64,000 nucleotides of DNA from Sepiola atlantica. Its lineage: Eukaryota; Mollusca; Cephalopoda; Sepiida; Sepiolidae. This document shows positions 38,137 to 51,711 of this stretch, one piece after another (position 1 is the first letter of the stretch; each line of letters begins with the position of its first letter). The notes under the pieces were generated by a model, which saw nothing but the letters and a program-made list of their open reading frames with translations, made no database searches and was not told where the DNA came from. The translations under genes were made by a program, and so were the position numbers. The DNA is taken from positions 310,001-374,000 of the forward strand of contig CAUVYP010000262.1 of NCBI GenBank assembly GCA_963556195.1, written 5' to 3'.

Positions 38137-39810
38137 TTAGCGCGTTTTAAAGTTGATATCGCTTTTGTTTATAACTTCCACATTTGTTCGAATTGTGCAA
38201 CGAAACTTTGCAGACAGTCGCAGATAGGCCTTTACTAGGGAAGTACCAAGTTTCAGAAGTGCAGCTCCAGTACTGCCGGAGATATGTCGATACAAACTGA
38301 ATACGCAAAACATCAACAAAATTTAGCGCGTTTTAAAGTTGATATCGCTTTTGTTTATAACTTCCACATTTATTCGAATTGTGCAACGAAACTTTGCAGA
38401 CAGTCGCGGAGACACATTTTCTACTGAAGTAGCAAGTTTCAGAAGTGCAGCTTTTGTACTGCCGGAGATATGTCGATACAAACTTAATACGCAAAACATC
38501 AACAAAATTTAGCGCGTTTTAAAGTTGATATCGCTTATGATTATAACTTCCACATTTATTCGAATTGTGCAACGAAACTTTGCAGACAGTCGCGGAGACA
38601 CATTTTCTACTGTAGTACCAAGTTTCAGAAGTGCAGCTCTTGTACTGCCGGAGATATGTCGATACAAACTTAATACGCAAAACATAAACAAAATTTAGCG
38701 CGTTTTAAAGTTGATATCGCTTTTGTTTATAAGTTCCACATTTGTTCGAATTGTGCAACGAAACTTTGCAGACAGTCGCGGAGACACATTTTCTACTGAA
38801 GTACCAAGTTTCAGAAGTGCAGCTCTTGTACTGCCGGAGATATGTCGATACAAACTTAATACGCAAAACATCAACAAAATTTAGCGCGTTTTAAAGTTGA
38901 TATCGCTTTTGTTTATAACTTCAACATTTATTCGAATTGTGCAACGAAACTTTGCAGACAGTGGCGGATAGGCCTTTTCTAGTGAAGTACCAAGTTTCAG
39001 AAGTGCAGCTCTAGTACTGCCGGAGATATCCCGATACAAACTGAATACGCAAAACATCAACAAAATTTAGCGCGTTTTAAAGTTGATATCGCTTTTGATT
39101 ATAACTTCCACATTTATTCGAATTGTGCAAGGAAACTTTGCAGAACGTCGCGGATAGGCCTTTTCTACTGAAGTACCAAGTTTCAGAAGTGCAGCTCTAG
39201 TACTGCCGGAGATATGTCGATACAAACTGAATACGCAAAACATCAACAAAATTTAACGCGTTTTAAAGTTGATATCGCTTTTGTTTATAACTTCCACATT
39301 TATTCGAATTGTGCAACGAAACTTTGCAGACAGTCGCGGAGACACATTTTCTACCGAAGTACCAAGTTTCCGAAGTGCAGCTCTTGTACTGACCGAGATA
39401 TGTTGATACAAACTTAATACGCAAAACATCAACAAAATTTAGCGCGTTTTAAAGTTGATATCGCTTTTGTTTTTAACTTCCACATTTATTCGAATTGTGC
39501 AACGAAACTTTGCAGACAGTCGCGGATAGGCCTTTTCTACTGAAGTACTAAGTTTCAGAAGTGCAGCTCTAGTACTGCCGAAGATATGTCGATACAAACT
39601 GAATACGCAAAACATCAACAAAATTTAGCGCGTTTTAAAGTTGATATCGCTTTTGTTTATAACTTCCACATTTATTCGAATTGTGCAACGAAACTTTGCA
39701 GACAGTCGCGGATAGGCCTTTTCTAGTGAAGTACCAAGTTTCAGAAGTGCAGCTCTAGTACTGCCGGAGATATGTCGATACAAACTGAATACGCAAAACA
39801 TCAACAAAAT

Positions 39811-39995
39811 TTAGGGCGTTTTAAAGTTGATATCGCTTTTGTTTATAACTTCCACATTTATTCGAATTGTGCAACAGAACTTTGCAGACAGTCGCGGATA
39901 GGCCTTTTCTACTGAAGTACCAAGTTTAATAAGTGCAGCTCTTGCACTGATGATATATGTACATACAAACTGAATACGCAAAACTGCAACAAAAT
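39811..39995. repeat. 185-bp signature monomer, fifth copy
   Basis: TAGGGCG start, AGTTTAATAAGTGC and TTGCACTGATGAT, like 31073. It also has CAACAGAAC in the conserved core. It is followed by the AACATCCAC monomer at 39996, as 31073 is by 31258. Confidence 0.88.
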
Positions 39996-40553
39996 TTAGC
40001 GCGTTTTAAAGTTGATATCGCTTTTGTTTATAACATCCACATTTATTCGAATTGTGCAACGAAACTTTGCAGACAGTCGCGGAGACAAATTTTCTACTGA
40101 AGTACCAAGTTTCAGAAGTGCAGCTCCTGTACTGCCGGAGATATGTCGATACAAACTTAATACGCAAAACATCAACAAAATTTAGCGCGTTTTAAAGTTG
40201 ATATCGCTTTTGTTTATAACTTCGACATTTGTTCGAATTGTGTAACGAAACTTTGCAGACAGTCGCGGAGACACATTTTCTACTGAAGTACCAAGTTTCA
40301 GAAGTGCAGCTCTTGTACTGCCGGAGATATGTCGATACAAACTTAATACGCAAAACATCAACAAAATTTAGCGCGTTTTAAAGTTGATATCGCTTTTGTT
40401 TATAACTTCCACATTTATTCGAATTGTGCAACGAAACTTTGCAGACAGTGGCGGATAGGCCTTTTCTAGTGAAGTACGAAGTTTCAGAAGTGCAGCTCTA
40501 GTACTGCCGGAGATATGCCGATACAAACTGAATACCCAAAACATCAACAAAAT

Positions 40554-42785
40554 TTAGCGCGTTTTAAAGTTGATATCGCTTTTGATTATAACTTCCACAT
40601 TTATTCGAATTGTGCAACGAAACTTTGCAGACATTCGCGGATAAGCCTTTTCTACTGAAGTACCAAGTTTAAGAAGTGCAGCTCTTGCACTGCCGGATAT
40701 ATGTACATACAAACTGAATACGCAAAACTGCAACAAAATTTAGCGCGTTTTAAAGTTGATATCGCTTTAGTTTATAACTTCCACATTTATTCGAATTGTG
40801 CAAGGAAACTTAGCAGACAGTCGCGGATAGGCCTTTTCTACTGAAGTACCAAGTTTCAGAAGTGCAGCTCTTGTACTGCCGGAGATATGTACATACAAAC
40901 TGAATACGCAAAACATCAACAAAATTTAGCGCGTTTTAAAGTTGATATCGCTTTTGTTTATAACTTCCACATTTATTCGAATTGTGCAACGAAACTTTGC
41001 AGACAGTCGCGGATAGGCCTTTTCTAGTAAAGTACCAAGTTTCAGAAGTGCAGCTCTAGTACTGCCGGAGATATGTCGATACAAACTGAATACGCAAAAC
41101 ATCAAAAGAATTTAGCGCGTTTTAAAGTTGATATCGCTTTTGTTTATAACTTCCACATTTATTCGAATTGTGCAACGAAACTTTGCAAACAGTCGCGGAT
41201 AGGCCTTTTCTAGTGAAGTACCAAGTTTCAGAAGTGCCGCTCTAGTACTGCCGGAGATATGCCGATACAAACTGAATATGTAAAACATCAACAAAATTTA
41301 GCGCGTTTTAAAGTTGATATCGCTTTTGTTTATAACTTCCACATTTATTCGAATTGTGCAACGAAACTTTGCAGACAGTCGCGGAGACACATTTTCTACT
41401 GAAGTACCAAGTTTCAGAAGTGCAGCTCTTGTACTGCCGGAGATATGTCGATACAAACTTAATACGCAAAACATCAACAAAATTTAGCGCGTTTTAAAGT
41501 TGATATCGCTTTTGTTTATAACTTCCACATTTATTCGAATTGTGCAACGAAACTTTGCAGACAGTGGCGGATAGGCCTTTTCTAGTGAAGTACCAAGTTT
41601 CAGAAGTGCAGCTCGAGTACTGCCGGAGATATGTCGATACAAACTGAATACGCAAAACATCAACAAAATTTAGCGCGTTTTAAAGTTGATATCGCTTTTG
41701 TTTATAACTTCCACATTTATTCGAATTGTGCAACGAAACTTTGCAGACATTCGCGGATAGGCCTTTTCTACCGAAGTACCAAGTTTAAGAAGTGCAGCTC
41801 TTGCACTGCCGGATATATGTACATACAAACTGAATACGCAAAACTGCAACAAAATTTAGCGCGTTTTAAAGTTGATATCGCTTTAGTTTATAACTTCTAC
41901 ATTTATTCGAATTGTGCAAGGAAACTTAGCAGACAGTCGCGGATAGGCCTTTTCTACTGAAGTACCAAGTTTCAGAAGTGCAGCTCTTGTACTGCCGGAG
42001 ATATGTACATACAAACTTAATACGCAAAACATCAACAAAATTTAGCGCGTTTTAAAGTTGATATCGCTTTTGTTTATAACTTCCACATTTATTCGAATTG
42101 TGCAACGAAACTTTGCAGACAGTCGCGGATAGGCCTTTTCTAGTGAAGTACCAAGTTTCAGAAGTGCAGCTCTAGTACTGCCGGAGATATGTCGATACAA
42201 ACTGAATACGCAAAACATCAAAAGCATTTAGCGCGTTTTAAAGTTGATATCGCTTTTGTTTATAACTTCCACATTTATTCGAATTGTGCAACTAAACCTT
42301 GCAAACAGTCGCGGATAGGCCTTTTCTAGTGAAGTACCAAGTTTCAGAAGTGCCGCTCTGGTACTGCCGGAGATATGCCGATACAAACTGAATATGTAAA
42401 ACATCAACAAAATTTAGCGCGTTTTAAAGTTGATATCGCTTTTGTTTATAACTTCCACATTTATTCGAATTGTGCAACGAAACTTTGCAGACAGTCGCGG
42501 AGACACATTTTCTACTGAAGTACCAAGTTTCAGAAGTGCAGCTCTTTTACTGCCGGAGATATGTCGATACAAACTTAATACGCAAAACATCAACAAAATT
42601 TAGCGCGTTTTAAAGTTGATATCGCTTTTGTTTATAACTTCCACATTTATTCGAATTGTGCAACGAAACTTTGCAGACAGTGGCGGATAGGCCTTTTCTT
42701 GTGAAGTACCAAGTTTCAGAAGTGCAGCTCGAGTACTGCCGGAGATATGTCGATACAAACTGAATACGCAAAACATCAACAAAAT
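40554..42785. repeat. 6-monomer tandem duplication (2 x 1116 bp)
   Basis: Six monomers starting at 40554, 40740, 40926, 41112, 41298 and 41484 recur in order at 41670, 41856, 42042, 42228, 42414 and 42600. Marks include CAGACATTCGCGG with AGTTTAAGAAG and TTGCACTGCCGG (40554, 41670), CGCTTTAGTTTATAAC with GTGCAAGG (40740, 41856), TTGCAAACAGTCG with CTGAATATGTAAAAC (41112, 42228) and CAGCTCGAGTACTG (41484, 42600). In HOR unit 2 the block occurs once (31816-32931), so the duplication is later than the split of the units. Confidence 0.9.
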
Positions 42786-45700
42786 TTAGCGCGTTTTACA
42801 GTTGATATCGCTTTTGTTTATAACTTCCACATTTATTCGAATTGGGCAACGAACCTTTGCAGACAACCGCGGAGACACATTTTCTACTGAAGTACCAAGT
42901 TTCAGAAGTGCAGCTCTAGTACTGCCGGAGATATGTCGATACAAACTGAATACGCAAAACATCAACAAAATTTAGCGCGTTTTAAAGTTGATATTGCTTT
43001 TGATTATAACTTCCACATTTATTCGAATTGTGCAACGAAACTTTGCAGACAGTCGCGGATAGGCCTTTTCTACTGAAGTACCAAGTTTAAGAAGTGCAGC
43101 TTATGCACTGCCAGATATATGTACATACAAACTGAATACGCAAAACTGCAACAAAATTTAGCGCGTTTTAAAGTTGATATCGCTTTTGTTTATAACTTCC
43201 ACATTTATTCGAATTGTGTAAGGAAACTTTGCAGACAGTCGCGGATAGGCCTTTTCTACTGAAGTACCAAGTTTCAGAAGTGCCGCTCTAGTACTGCCGG
43301 AGATATGTCAATACAAACTTAATACGCAAAACATCAACAAAATTTAGCGCGTTTTAAAGTTGATATCGCTTTTGTTTATAACTTCCACATTTATTCGAAT
43401 TGTGCAACGAAACTTTGCAGACAGTCGCACATAGGCCTTTACTACTGAAGTACCAAGTTTCAGAAGTGCAGCTCTTGTACTGCCGGAGATATGTCAATAG
43501 AAACTTAATACGCAACACATCAACAAAATTTAGCGCGTTTTAAAGTTGATATCGCTTTTGTTTATAACTTCCACATTTATTCGAATTGTGCAACGAAACT
43601 TTGCAGACAACCGCGGAGACACATTTACTACTGAAGTACCTAGTTTCAGAAGTGCAGCTCTTGTACTGCCGGAGATATGTCGATACAAACTGAATACGAA
43701 AAACATCAACAAAATTTGGCGCGTTTTAAAGTTGATATCGCTTTTGTTAATAACTTCCACATTTGTTCGAATTGTGCAACGAAACTTTGCAGACAGTCGC
43801 GGATAGGCCTTTTCTAGTGAAGTACCAAGTTTCAGAAGTGCAGCTCTAGTACTGCCGGAGATATGTCGATACAAACTGAATACGCAAAACATCAAAAAAA
43901 TTTAGCGCGTTTTAAAGTTGATATCGCTTTTGTTTATAACTTCCACATTTATTCGAATTGTGCAACGAAACTTTGAGGACAGTCGCGGATAGGCCTTTTC
44001 TAGTGAAGTACCAAGTTTCCGAAGTGCCGCTCTAGTACTGCTGGAGATATGCCGATACAAACTGAATACGTAAAACATCAACAAAATTTAGCGCGTTTTA
44101 AAGTTGATATCGCTTTTGTTTATAACTTCCACATTTATTCGAATTGTGCAACGAAACTTTTCAGACAGTCGCGGAGACACATTTACTACTGAAGTACCAA
44201 GTTTCAGAAGTGCAGCTCTTGTACTGCCGGAGATATGTCGATACAAACTTAATACGCAAAACATCAACAAAATTTAGCGCGTTTTTAAGTTGATATCGCT
44301 TATGATTATAACTTCCACATTTATTCGAATTGTGCAACGAAACTTTGCAGACAGTCGCGGAGACACATTTTCTACTGAAGTACCAAGTTTCAGAAGTGCA
44401 GCTCTTGTATTGCCGGAGATATGTCGATACAAACTTAATACGCAAAACATCAACAAAATTTAGCGCGTTTTAAAGTTGATATCGCTTTTGTTTATAACTT
44501 CCACATTTATTCGCATTGTGCAACGAAACTTTGCAGACAGTGGCGGATAGGCCTTTTCTAGTGAAGTACCAAGTTTCAGAAGTGCAGCTCTAGTACTGCC
44601 GGAGATATGCCGATACAAACTGAATACGCAAAACATCAACAAAATTTAGCGCGTTTTAAAGTTGATATCGCTTTTGATTATAACTTCCACATTTATTCGA
44701 ATTGTGCAACGAAACTTCGCAGACAGTCGCGGATAGGCCTTTTCTACTGAAGTACCAAGTTTCAGAAGTGCAGCTCTTGTACTGCCGGAGATATGTCGAT
44801 ACAAACTGAATACGCAAAACATACACAAAATTTAGCGCGTTTTAAAGTTGATATCGCTTTTGTTTATAACTTCCACATTTATTCGAATTGGGCAACGAAA
44901 CTTTGCGAACAACCGAGGAGACACATTTTCTACTGAAGTACCAAGTTTCAGAAGTGCAGCTCTAGTACTGCCGGAGATATGTCGATACAAACTGAATACG
45001 CAAAACATCAAAAAAATTTAGCGCGTTTTAAAGTTGATATCGCTTTTGATTATAACTTCCACATTTATTCGAATTGTGCAACGAAACTTTGCAGACAGTC
45101 GCGGATAGGCATTTTCTACTGAAGTACCAAGTTTAAGAAGTGCAGCTTATGCACTGCCGGATATATGTACATACAAACTGAATACGCAAAACTGCAACAA
45201 AATTTAGCGCGTTTTAAAGTTGATATCGCTTTTGTTTATAACTTCCACATTTATTCGAATTGTGCAACGAAACTTTGCAGACAGTCGCGGATAGGCCTTT
45301 TCTACTGAAGTACCAAGTTTCAGAAGTGCAGCTCTTGTACTGCCGGAGATATGTCAATACAAACTTAATACGCAAAACATCAACAAAATTTAGCGCGTTT
45401 TAAAGTTGATATCGCTTTTGTTTATAACTTTTACATTTATTCGAATTGTGCAACGAAACTTTGCAGACAGTCGCGGATAGGCCTTTTCTACTGAAGTACC
45501 AAGTTTCAGAAGTGCAGCTCTTGTACTGCCGGAGATATGTCAATACAAACTTAATACGCAAAACATCAACAAAATTTAGCGCGTTTTAAAGTTGATATCG
45601 CTTTTTTTTATAACTTCCACATTTATTCGAATTGTGCAACGAAACTTTGCAGACAACCGCGGAGACACATTTTCTACTGAAGTACCAAGTTTCAGAAGTG

Positions 45701-45947
45701 CAGCTCAAGTACTGCCGGAGATATGTCAATACAAACTTAATACGCAAAACATCAACAAAATTTAGCGCGTTTTAAAGTTGATATCGCTTTTGTTTATAAC
45801 TTTCACATTTATTCGAATTGTGCAACGAAACTTTGCAGACAACCGCGGAGACACATTTACTACTGAAGTACCAAGTTTCAGAAGTGCAGCTCTTGTACTG
45901 CCGGAGATATGTCGATACAAACTGAATACGAAAAACATCAACAAAAT

Positions 45948-46132
45948 TTAGCGCGTTTTAAAGTTGATATCGCTTTTGTTTATAACTTCCACATTTGTTC
46001 GAATTGTGCAACGAAACTTTGCAGACAGTCGCGGATAGGCCTTTTCTAGTGAAGTACCAATTTCAGAAGTGCAGCTCTAGTACTGCCGGAGATATGTCGA
46101 TACAAACTGAATATGCAAAACATCAACAAAAT
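45948..46132. repeat. 185-bp monomer with single-base deletion
   Basis: GTACCAATTTCAG near 46056-46068 replaces GTACCAAGTTTCAG. Because of the deletion, an unusual forward-strand open frame of 79 codons spans 45995-46234. It is made only of satellite sequence and is not interpreted as a gene. Confidence 0.88.
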
Positions 46133-47806
46133 TTAGCGCGTTTTAAAGTTGATATCGCTTTTGTTTATAACTTCCACATTTATTCGAATTGTGCAACGAA
46201 ACTTTGCAGACAGTCGCGGATAGGCCTTTTCTAGTGAAGTACCAAGTTTCAGAAGTGCCGCTCTAGTACGGCTGGAGATATGCCGATACAAACTGAATAC
46301 GTAAAACATCAACAAAATTTAGCGAATTTTAAAGTTGATATCGCTTTTGTTTATAACTTCCACATTTATTCGAATTGTGCAACGAAACTTTGCAGACAGT
46401 CGCTAAGACACATTTACTACTGAAGTACCAAGTTTCAGAAGTGCAGCTCTTGTACTGCCGGAGATATGTCGATACAAACTTAATACGCAAAACATCAACA
46501 AAATTTAGCGCGTTTTAAAGTTGATATCGCTTATGATTATAACTTCCACATTTATTCGAATTGTGCAACTAAACTTTGCAGACAGTCGCGGAGACACATT
46601 TTCTACTGAAGTACCAAGTTTCAGAAGTGCAGCTCTTGTACTGCCGGAGATATGTCGATACAAACTTAATACGCAAAACATCAACAAAATTTAGCGCGTT
46701 TTAAAGTTGATATCGCTTTTGTTTATAACTTCCACATTTATTCGAATTGGGCAACGAAACTTTGCGAACAACCGCGGAGACACATTTTCTACTGAAGTAC
46801 CAAGTTTCAGAAGTGCCGCTCTAGTACTGCCGGAGATATGTCGATACAAACTGAATACGCAAAACATCAAAAAAATTTAGCGCGTTTTAAAGTTGATATC
46901 GCTTTTGATTATAACTTCCACATTTATTCGAATTGTGCAACGAAACTTTGCAGACAGTCGCGGATAGGCATTTTCTACTGAAGTACCAAGTTTAAGAAGT
47001 GCAGCTTTTGCACTGCCGGATATATGTACATACAACCTGAATACGCAAATCTGCAACAAAATTTAGCGCGTTTTAAAGTTGATATCGCTTTTGTTTATAA
47101 CTTCCACATTTATTCGAATTGTGCAAGGAAACTTTGCAGACAGTCGCGGATAGGCCTTTTCTACTGAAGTACCAAGTTTCAGAAGTGCAGCTCTTGTACT
47201 GCCGGAGATATGTCAATACAAACTTAATACGCAAAACATCAACAAAATTTAGCGCGTTTTAAAGTTGATATCGCTTTTGTTTATAACTTTTACATTTATT
47301 CGAATTGTGCAACGAAACTTTGCAGACAGTCGCGGATAGGCCTTTTCTACTGAAGTACCAAGTTTCAGAAGTGCAGCTCTAGTACTGCCGGAGATATGTC
47401 GATACAAACTTAATACGCAAAACATCAACAAAATTTAGCGCGTTTTAAAGTTGATATCGCTTTTGTTTATAACTTCCACATTTATTCGAATTGTGCAACG
47501 AAACTTTGCAGACAACCGCGGAGACACATTTTCTACTGGACTACCTTGTTTCAGAAGTGCAGCTCTTGTACTGCCGGAGATATGTCGATACAAACTGAAT
47601 ACGTAAAACATCAACAAAATTTAGCGCGTTTTAAAGTTGATATCGCTTTTGTTTATAACTTCCACATTTGTTCGAATTGTGCAACGAAACTTTGCAGACA
47701 GTCGCGGATAGGCCATTTCTAGTGAAGTACCAAGTTTCAGAAGTGCAGCTCCCGTACTGCCGGAGATATGTCGATACAAACTGAATACGTAAAACATCAA
47801 AAAAAT

Positions 47807-47991
47807 TTAGCGCGTTTTAAATTTATATCGCTTTTGTTTATAACTTCCACATTTATTCGAATTGTGCAACGAAACTTTGCAGACAGTCGCGGATAGGCTT
47901 TTTCTAGTGAAGTACCAAGTTTCAGAAGTGCCGCTCTAGTACTGCCGGAGATATGCCGATACAAACTGAATACGTAAAACATCAACAAAAG
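47807..47991. repeat. 185-bp monomer with single-base deletion
   Basis: TTTTAAATTTATATCGC near 47815-47831 replaces TTTTAAAGTTTATATCGC or its GTTGATATC form. It is an independent event from the similar deletion at 37952, because the neighbouring monomers and the right half of the unit differ. Confidence 0.85.
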
Positions 47992-48549
47992 TTAGCGCGT
48001 TTTAAAGTTGATATCGCTTTTGTTTATAACTTCCACATTTATTGTAATTGTGCAACGAAACTTTGCAGACAGTCGCGGAGACACATTTTCTACTGAAGTA
48101 CCAAGTTTCAGAAGTGCAGCTCTTGTACTGCCGGAGTTATGTCGATACAAACTTAATACGAAAAACATCAACAAAATTTAGCGCGTTTTAAAGTTGATAT
48201 CGCTTATGATTATAACTTCCACATTTATTCGAATTGTGCAACGAAACTTTGCAGACAGTCGCGGAGACACATTTTCTACTGAAGTACCAAGTTTCAGAAG
48301 TGCAGCTCTTGTATTGCCGGAGATATGTCGATACAAACTTAATACGCAAAACATCAACAAAATTTAGCGCGTTTTAAAGTTGATATCGCTTTTGTTTATA
48401 ACTTCCACATTTATTCGAATTGTGCAACGAAACTTTGCAGACAGTGGCGGATGGGCCTTTTCTAGTGAAGTACCAAGTTTCAGAAGTGCAGCTCTAGTAC
48501 TGCCGGAGATATGCCGATACAAACTAAATACGCAAAACATCAACAAAAT

Positions 48550-51500
48550 TTAGCGCGTTTTAAAGTTGATATCGCTTTTGATTATAACTTCCACATTTAT
48601 TCGAATTGTGCAACGAAACTTTGCAGACAGTCGCGGATAGGCCTTTTCTACTGAAGTACCAAGTTTCAGAAGTGCAGCTCTAGTACTGCCGGAGATATGT
48701 CGATACAAACTGAATACGCAAAACATCAACAAAATTTAGCGCGTTTTAAAGTTGATATCGCTTTTGTTTATAACTTCCACATTTATTCGAATTGGGCAAC
48801 GAAACTTTGCGAACAACCGCTGAGACACATTTTCTACTAAAGTACCAAGTTTCAGAAGTGCAGCTCTAGTACTGCCGGAGATATGTCGATACAAACTGAA
48901 TACGCAAAACATCAACAAAATTTAGCGCGTTTTAAAGTTGATATCGCTTTTGATTATAACTTCCACATTTATTCGAATTGTGCAACGAAACTTTGCAGAC
49001 AGTCGCGGATAGGCCTTTTCTACTGAAGTACCAAGTTTAAGAAGTGCAGCTCTTGTACTGCCGGATATATGTACATACAAACTGAATACGCAAAACTGCA
49101 ACAAAATTTAGCGCGTTTTAAAGTTGATATCGCTTTTGTTTATAACTTCCACATTTATTCGAATTGTGCAAGGAAACTTTGCAGACAGTCGCGGATAGGC
49201 CTTTTCTACAGAAGTACCAAGTTTCAGAAGTGCAGCTCTTGTACTGCCGGAGATATGTCAATACCAACTTAATACGCAAAACATCAACAAAATTTAGCGC
49301 GTTTTAAAGTTGATATCGCTTTTGTTTATAACTTCCACATTTATTCGAATTGTGCAACGAAACTTTGCAGACAACCGCGGAGACACATTTTCTACTGAAG
49401 TACCAAGTTTCAGAAGTGCAGCTCTTGTACTGCCAGAGATATGTCGATACAAACTGAATACGTAAAACATCAACAAAATTTAGCGCGTTTTAAAGTTGAT
49501 ATCGCTTTTGTTTATAACTTCCACATTTGTTCGAATTGTGCAACGAAACTTTGCAGACAGTCGCGGATAAGCCTTTTCTAGTGAAGTACCAAGTTTCAGA
49601 AGTGCAGCTCTAGTACTGCCGGAGATATGTTGATACAAACTGAATACGCAAAACATAAAAAAAATTTAGCGCGTTTTAAAGTTGATATCGCTTTTGTTTA
49701 TAACTTCCACATTTATTCGAATTGTGCAACGAAACTTTGCAGACAGTCGCGGAGACACATTTTCTACTGAAGTACCAAGTTTCAGAAGTGCAGCTCTTGT
49801 ACTGCCGGAGATATGTCGATACAAACTGAATACGCAAAACATCAACAAAATTTAGCGCGTTGTAAAGTTGATATCGCTTTTGTTTATAACTTCCACATTT
49901 ATTCGAATTGTGCAACGAAACTTTGCAGACAGTGGCGGATAGGCCTTTTCTAGTGAAGTACCAAGTTTCAGAAGTGCAGCTCTAGTACTGCCGGAGATAT
50001 GCCGATACAAACTGAATACCCAAAACATCAACAAAATTTAGCGCGTTTTAAAGTCGATATCGCTTTTGATTATAACTTCCACATTTATTCGAATTGTGCA
50101 ACGAAACTTTGCAGACAGTAACGGATAGGCCTTTTCTACTGAAGTACCAAGTTTCAGAAGTGCAGCTCTTGTACTGCCGGAGATATGTCGATACAAACTG
50201 AATACGCAAAACATCAACAAAATTTAGCGCGTTTTAAAGTTGATATCGCTTTTGTTTATAACTTCCCCATTTATTCGAATTGGGCAACGAAACTTTGCAG
50301 ACAACCGCGGAGACACATTTTCTACTGAAGTACTAAGTTTCAGAAGTGCAGCTCTAGTACTGCCGGAGATATGTCGATACAAACTGAATACGCAAAACAT
50401 CAACAAAATTTAGCGCGTTTTAAAGTTGATATCGCTTTTGATTATAACTTCCACATTTATTCGAATTGTGCAACGAAACTTTGCAGACAGTCGCGGATAG
50501 GCCTTTTCTACTGAAGTACCAAGTTTAAGAAGTGCAGCTCTTGCACTGCCGGATATATGTACATACACACTGAATACGCAAAATTGCAACAAAATTTAGC
50601 GCGTTTTAAAGTTGATATCGCTTTTGTTTATAACTTCCACATTTGTTCGAATTGTGCAACGAAACTTTGCAGACAACCGCGGAGACACATTTTCTACTGA
50701 AGTACCAAGTTTCAGAAGTGCAGCTCTTGCACTGCCGGATATATGTACATACAAACTGAATACGCAAAACTGCAACAAAATTTAGCGCGTTTTAAAGTTG
50801 ATATCGCTTTTGTTTATAACTTCCACATTTATTCGAATTGTGCAAGGAAACTTTGCAGACAGTCGCGGATAGGCCTTTTCTACTGAAGTACCAAGTTTCA
50901 GAAGTGCAGCTCTTGTACTGCCGGAGATATGTCACTACAAACTTAATACGCAAAACATCAACAAAATTTAGCGCGTTTTAAAGTTGATATCGCTTTTGTT
51001 TATAACTTCCACATTTATTCGAATTGTGCAACGAAACTTTGCAGACAACCGCGGAGACACATTTTCTACTGAAGTACCAAGTTTCAGAAGTGCAGCTCTT
51101 GTACTGCCGGAGATATTTCGATATCAACTGAATACGTAAAACATCAACAAAATTTAGCGCGTTTTAAAGTTGATATCGCTTTTGTTTATAACTTCCACAT
51201 TTGTTTGAATTGTGCAACGAAACTTTGCAGACAGTCGCGGATAGGCCTTTTCTACTGAAGTACCAAGTTTCAGAAGTGCAGCTCTAGTAATGCCGGAGAT
51301 ATGTCGATACAAACTGAATACGCAAAACATCAAAAAAATTTAGCGCGTTTTAAAGTTGATATCGCTTTTGTTTATAACTTCCACATTTATTCGAATTGTG
51401 CAACGAAACTTTGCAGACAGTCGCGGAGACACATTTTCTACTGAAGTACCAAGTTTCAGAAGTGCCGCTCTTGTACTGCCGGAGATATGTCGATACAAAC

Positions 51501-51711
51501 TTAATACGCAAAACATCAACAAAATTTAGCGCGTTTTAAAGTTGATATCGCTTTTGTTTATAACTTCCCCATTTATTCGAATTGGGCAACGAAACTTTGC
51601 AGACAGTGGCGGATAGGCCTTTTCTAGTGAAGTACCAAGTTTCAGAAGTGCAGCTCTAGTACTGCCGGAGATATGCCGATACAAACTAAATACGCAAAAC
51701 ATCAACAAAAT
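48550..51711. repeat. 17-monomer tandem duplication, copy 1 (period 3162 bp)
   Basis: Seventeen monomers recur at a shift of exactly 3162 bp. Shared rare marks include CTACTAAAGTACC (48837, 51998), CTACAGAAGTACC with CAATACCAAC (49108 and 52270 monomers), TGCCAGAGATATG (49294, 52456), GCGTTGTAAAG (49852, 53014), AAAGTCGATATC with CAGTAACGG (50038, 53200), TTCCCCATTT (50224, 53386), GTCACTACAAAC (50782, 53944) and TTTGTTTGAATTG with AGTAATGCC (51154, 54316). I saw about a dozen substitutions, most in the last two monomers. Confidence 0.9.
51526..51711. repeat. Hybrid monomer at the 17-monomer duplication junction
   Basis: The left part has TTCCCCATTT and TTGGGCAACG like 50224 and 53386. The right part has CAGTGGCGG, CTAGTGAAG, CCGATAC and the rare CTAAATACGC like 48364. 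The switch lies between about 51585 and 51606. The neighbour at 51712 resumes the copy-1 order of 48550. Confidence 0.8.

Larger units (their letters stand above)
36279..42971. repeat. Central HOR unit 3, incomplete and internally expanded
   Basis: The order parallels 28098-33117: signature, CTTATGATTACAAC, CAATACATC, CAGTGGCGG, GCGTTTGAAAG, CTGTATACGC (37208), Q (37952), GTAGCAAG (38323), ATAAGTTCC (38695), signature (39811), AACATCCAC (39996) and the GTACATAC/CTGCAAC lineage (40554 on). It gains a monomer at 37580, keeps the monomers lost in 30701, and has a duplicated 6-monomer block. After the CAACCGCGG monomer at 42786 the parallel to unit 2 ends. Confidence 0.8.
42972..48549. repeat. 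Transitional block of about 30 monomers without a clean tandem unit
   Basis: This stretch mixes the GTACATAC/CTGCAAC lineage (42972, 45018, 46877), CAACCGCGG monomers, and a CTTATGATTATAAC monomer (44274, 46505, 48178). 44274-44831 parallels 48178-48735, sharing CTTGTATTGCCGG. At 46505-46691 two monomers present in the other two copies are missing. CAATACAAACTTAATAC monomers occur in a run at 43158, 43344, 45204, 45390 and 45576. GTTTGCGAACAACCG-like cores (CTTTGCGAACAACC) appear at 44832, 46691 and 48736. No gene is present. Confidence 0.75.

Noticed and set aside
41631..41960. Forward-strand open frames of 67 to 109 codons (for example 5368-5571, 41631-41960, 54463-54789, 57997-58326)
   Set aside because: They are the same satellite read forward where the usual TGA or TAA of one or two monomers is mutated. 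Content is identical to the repeat and has no independent coding signal.
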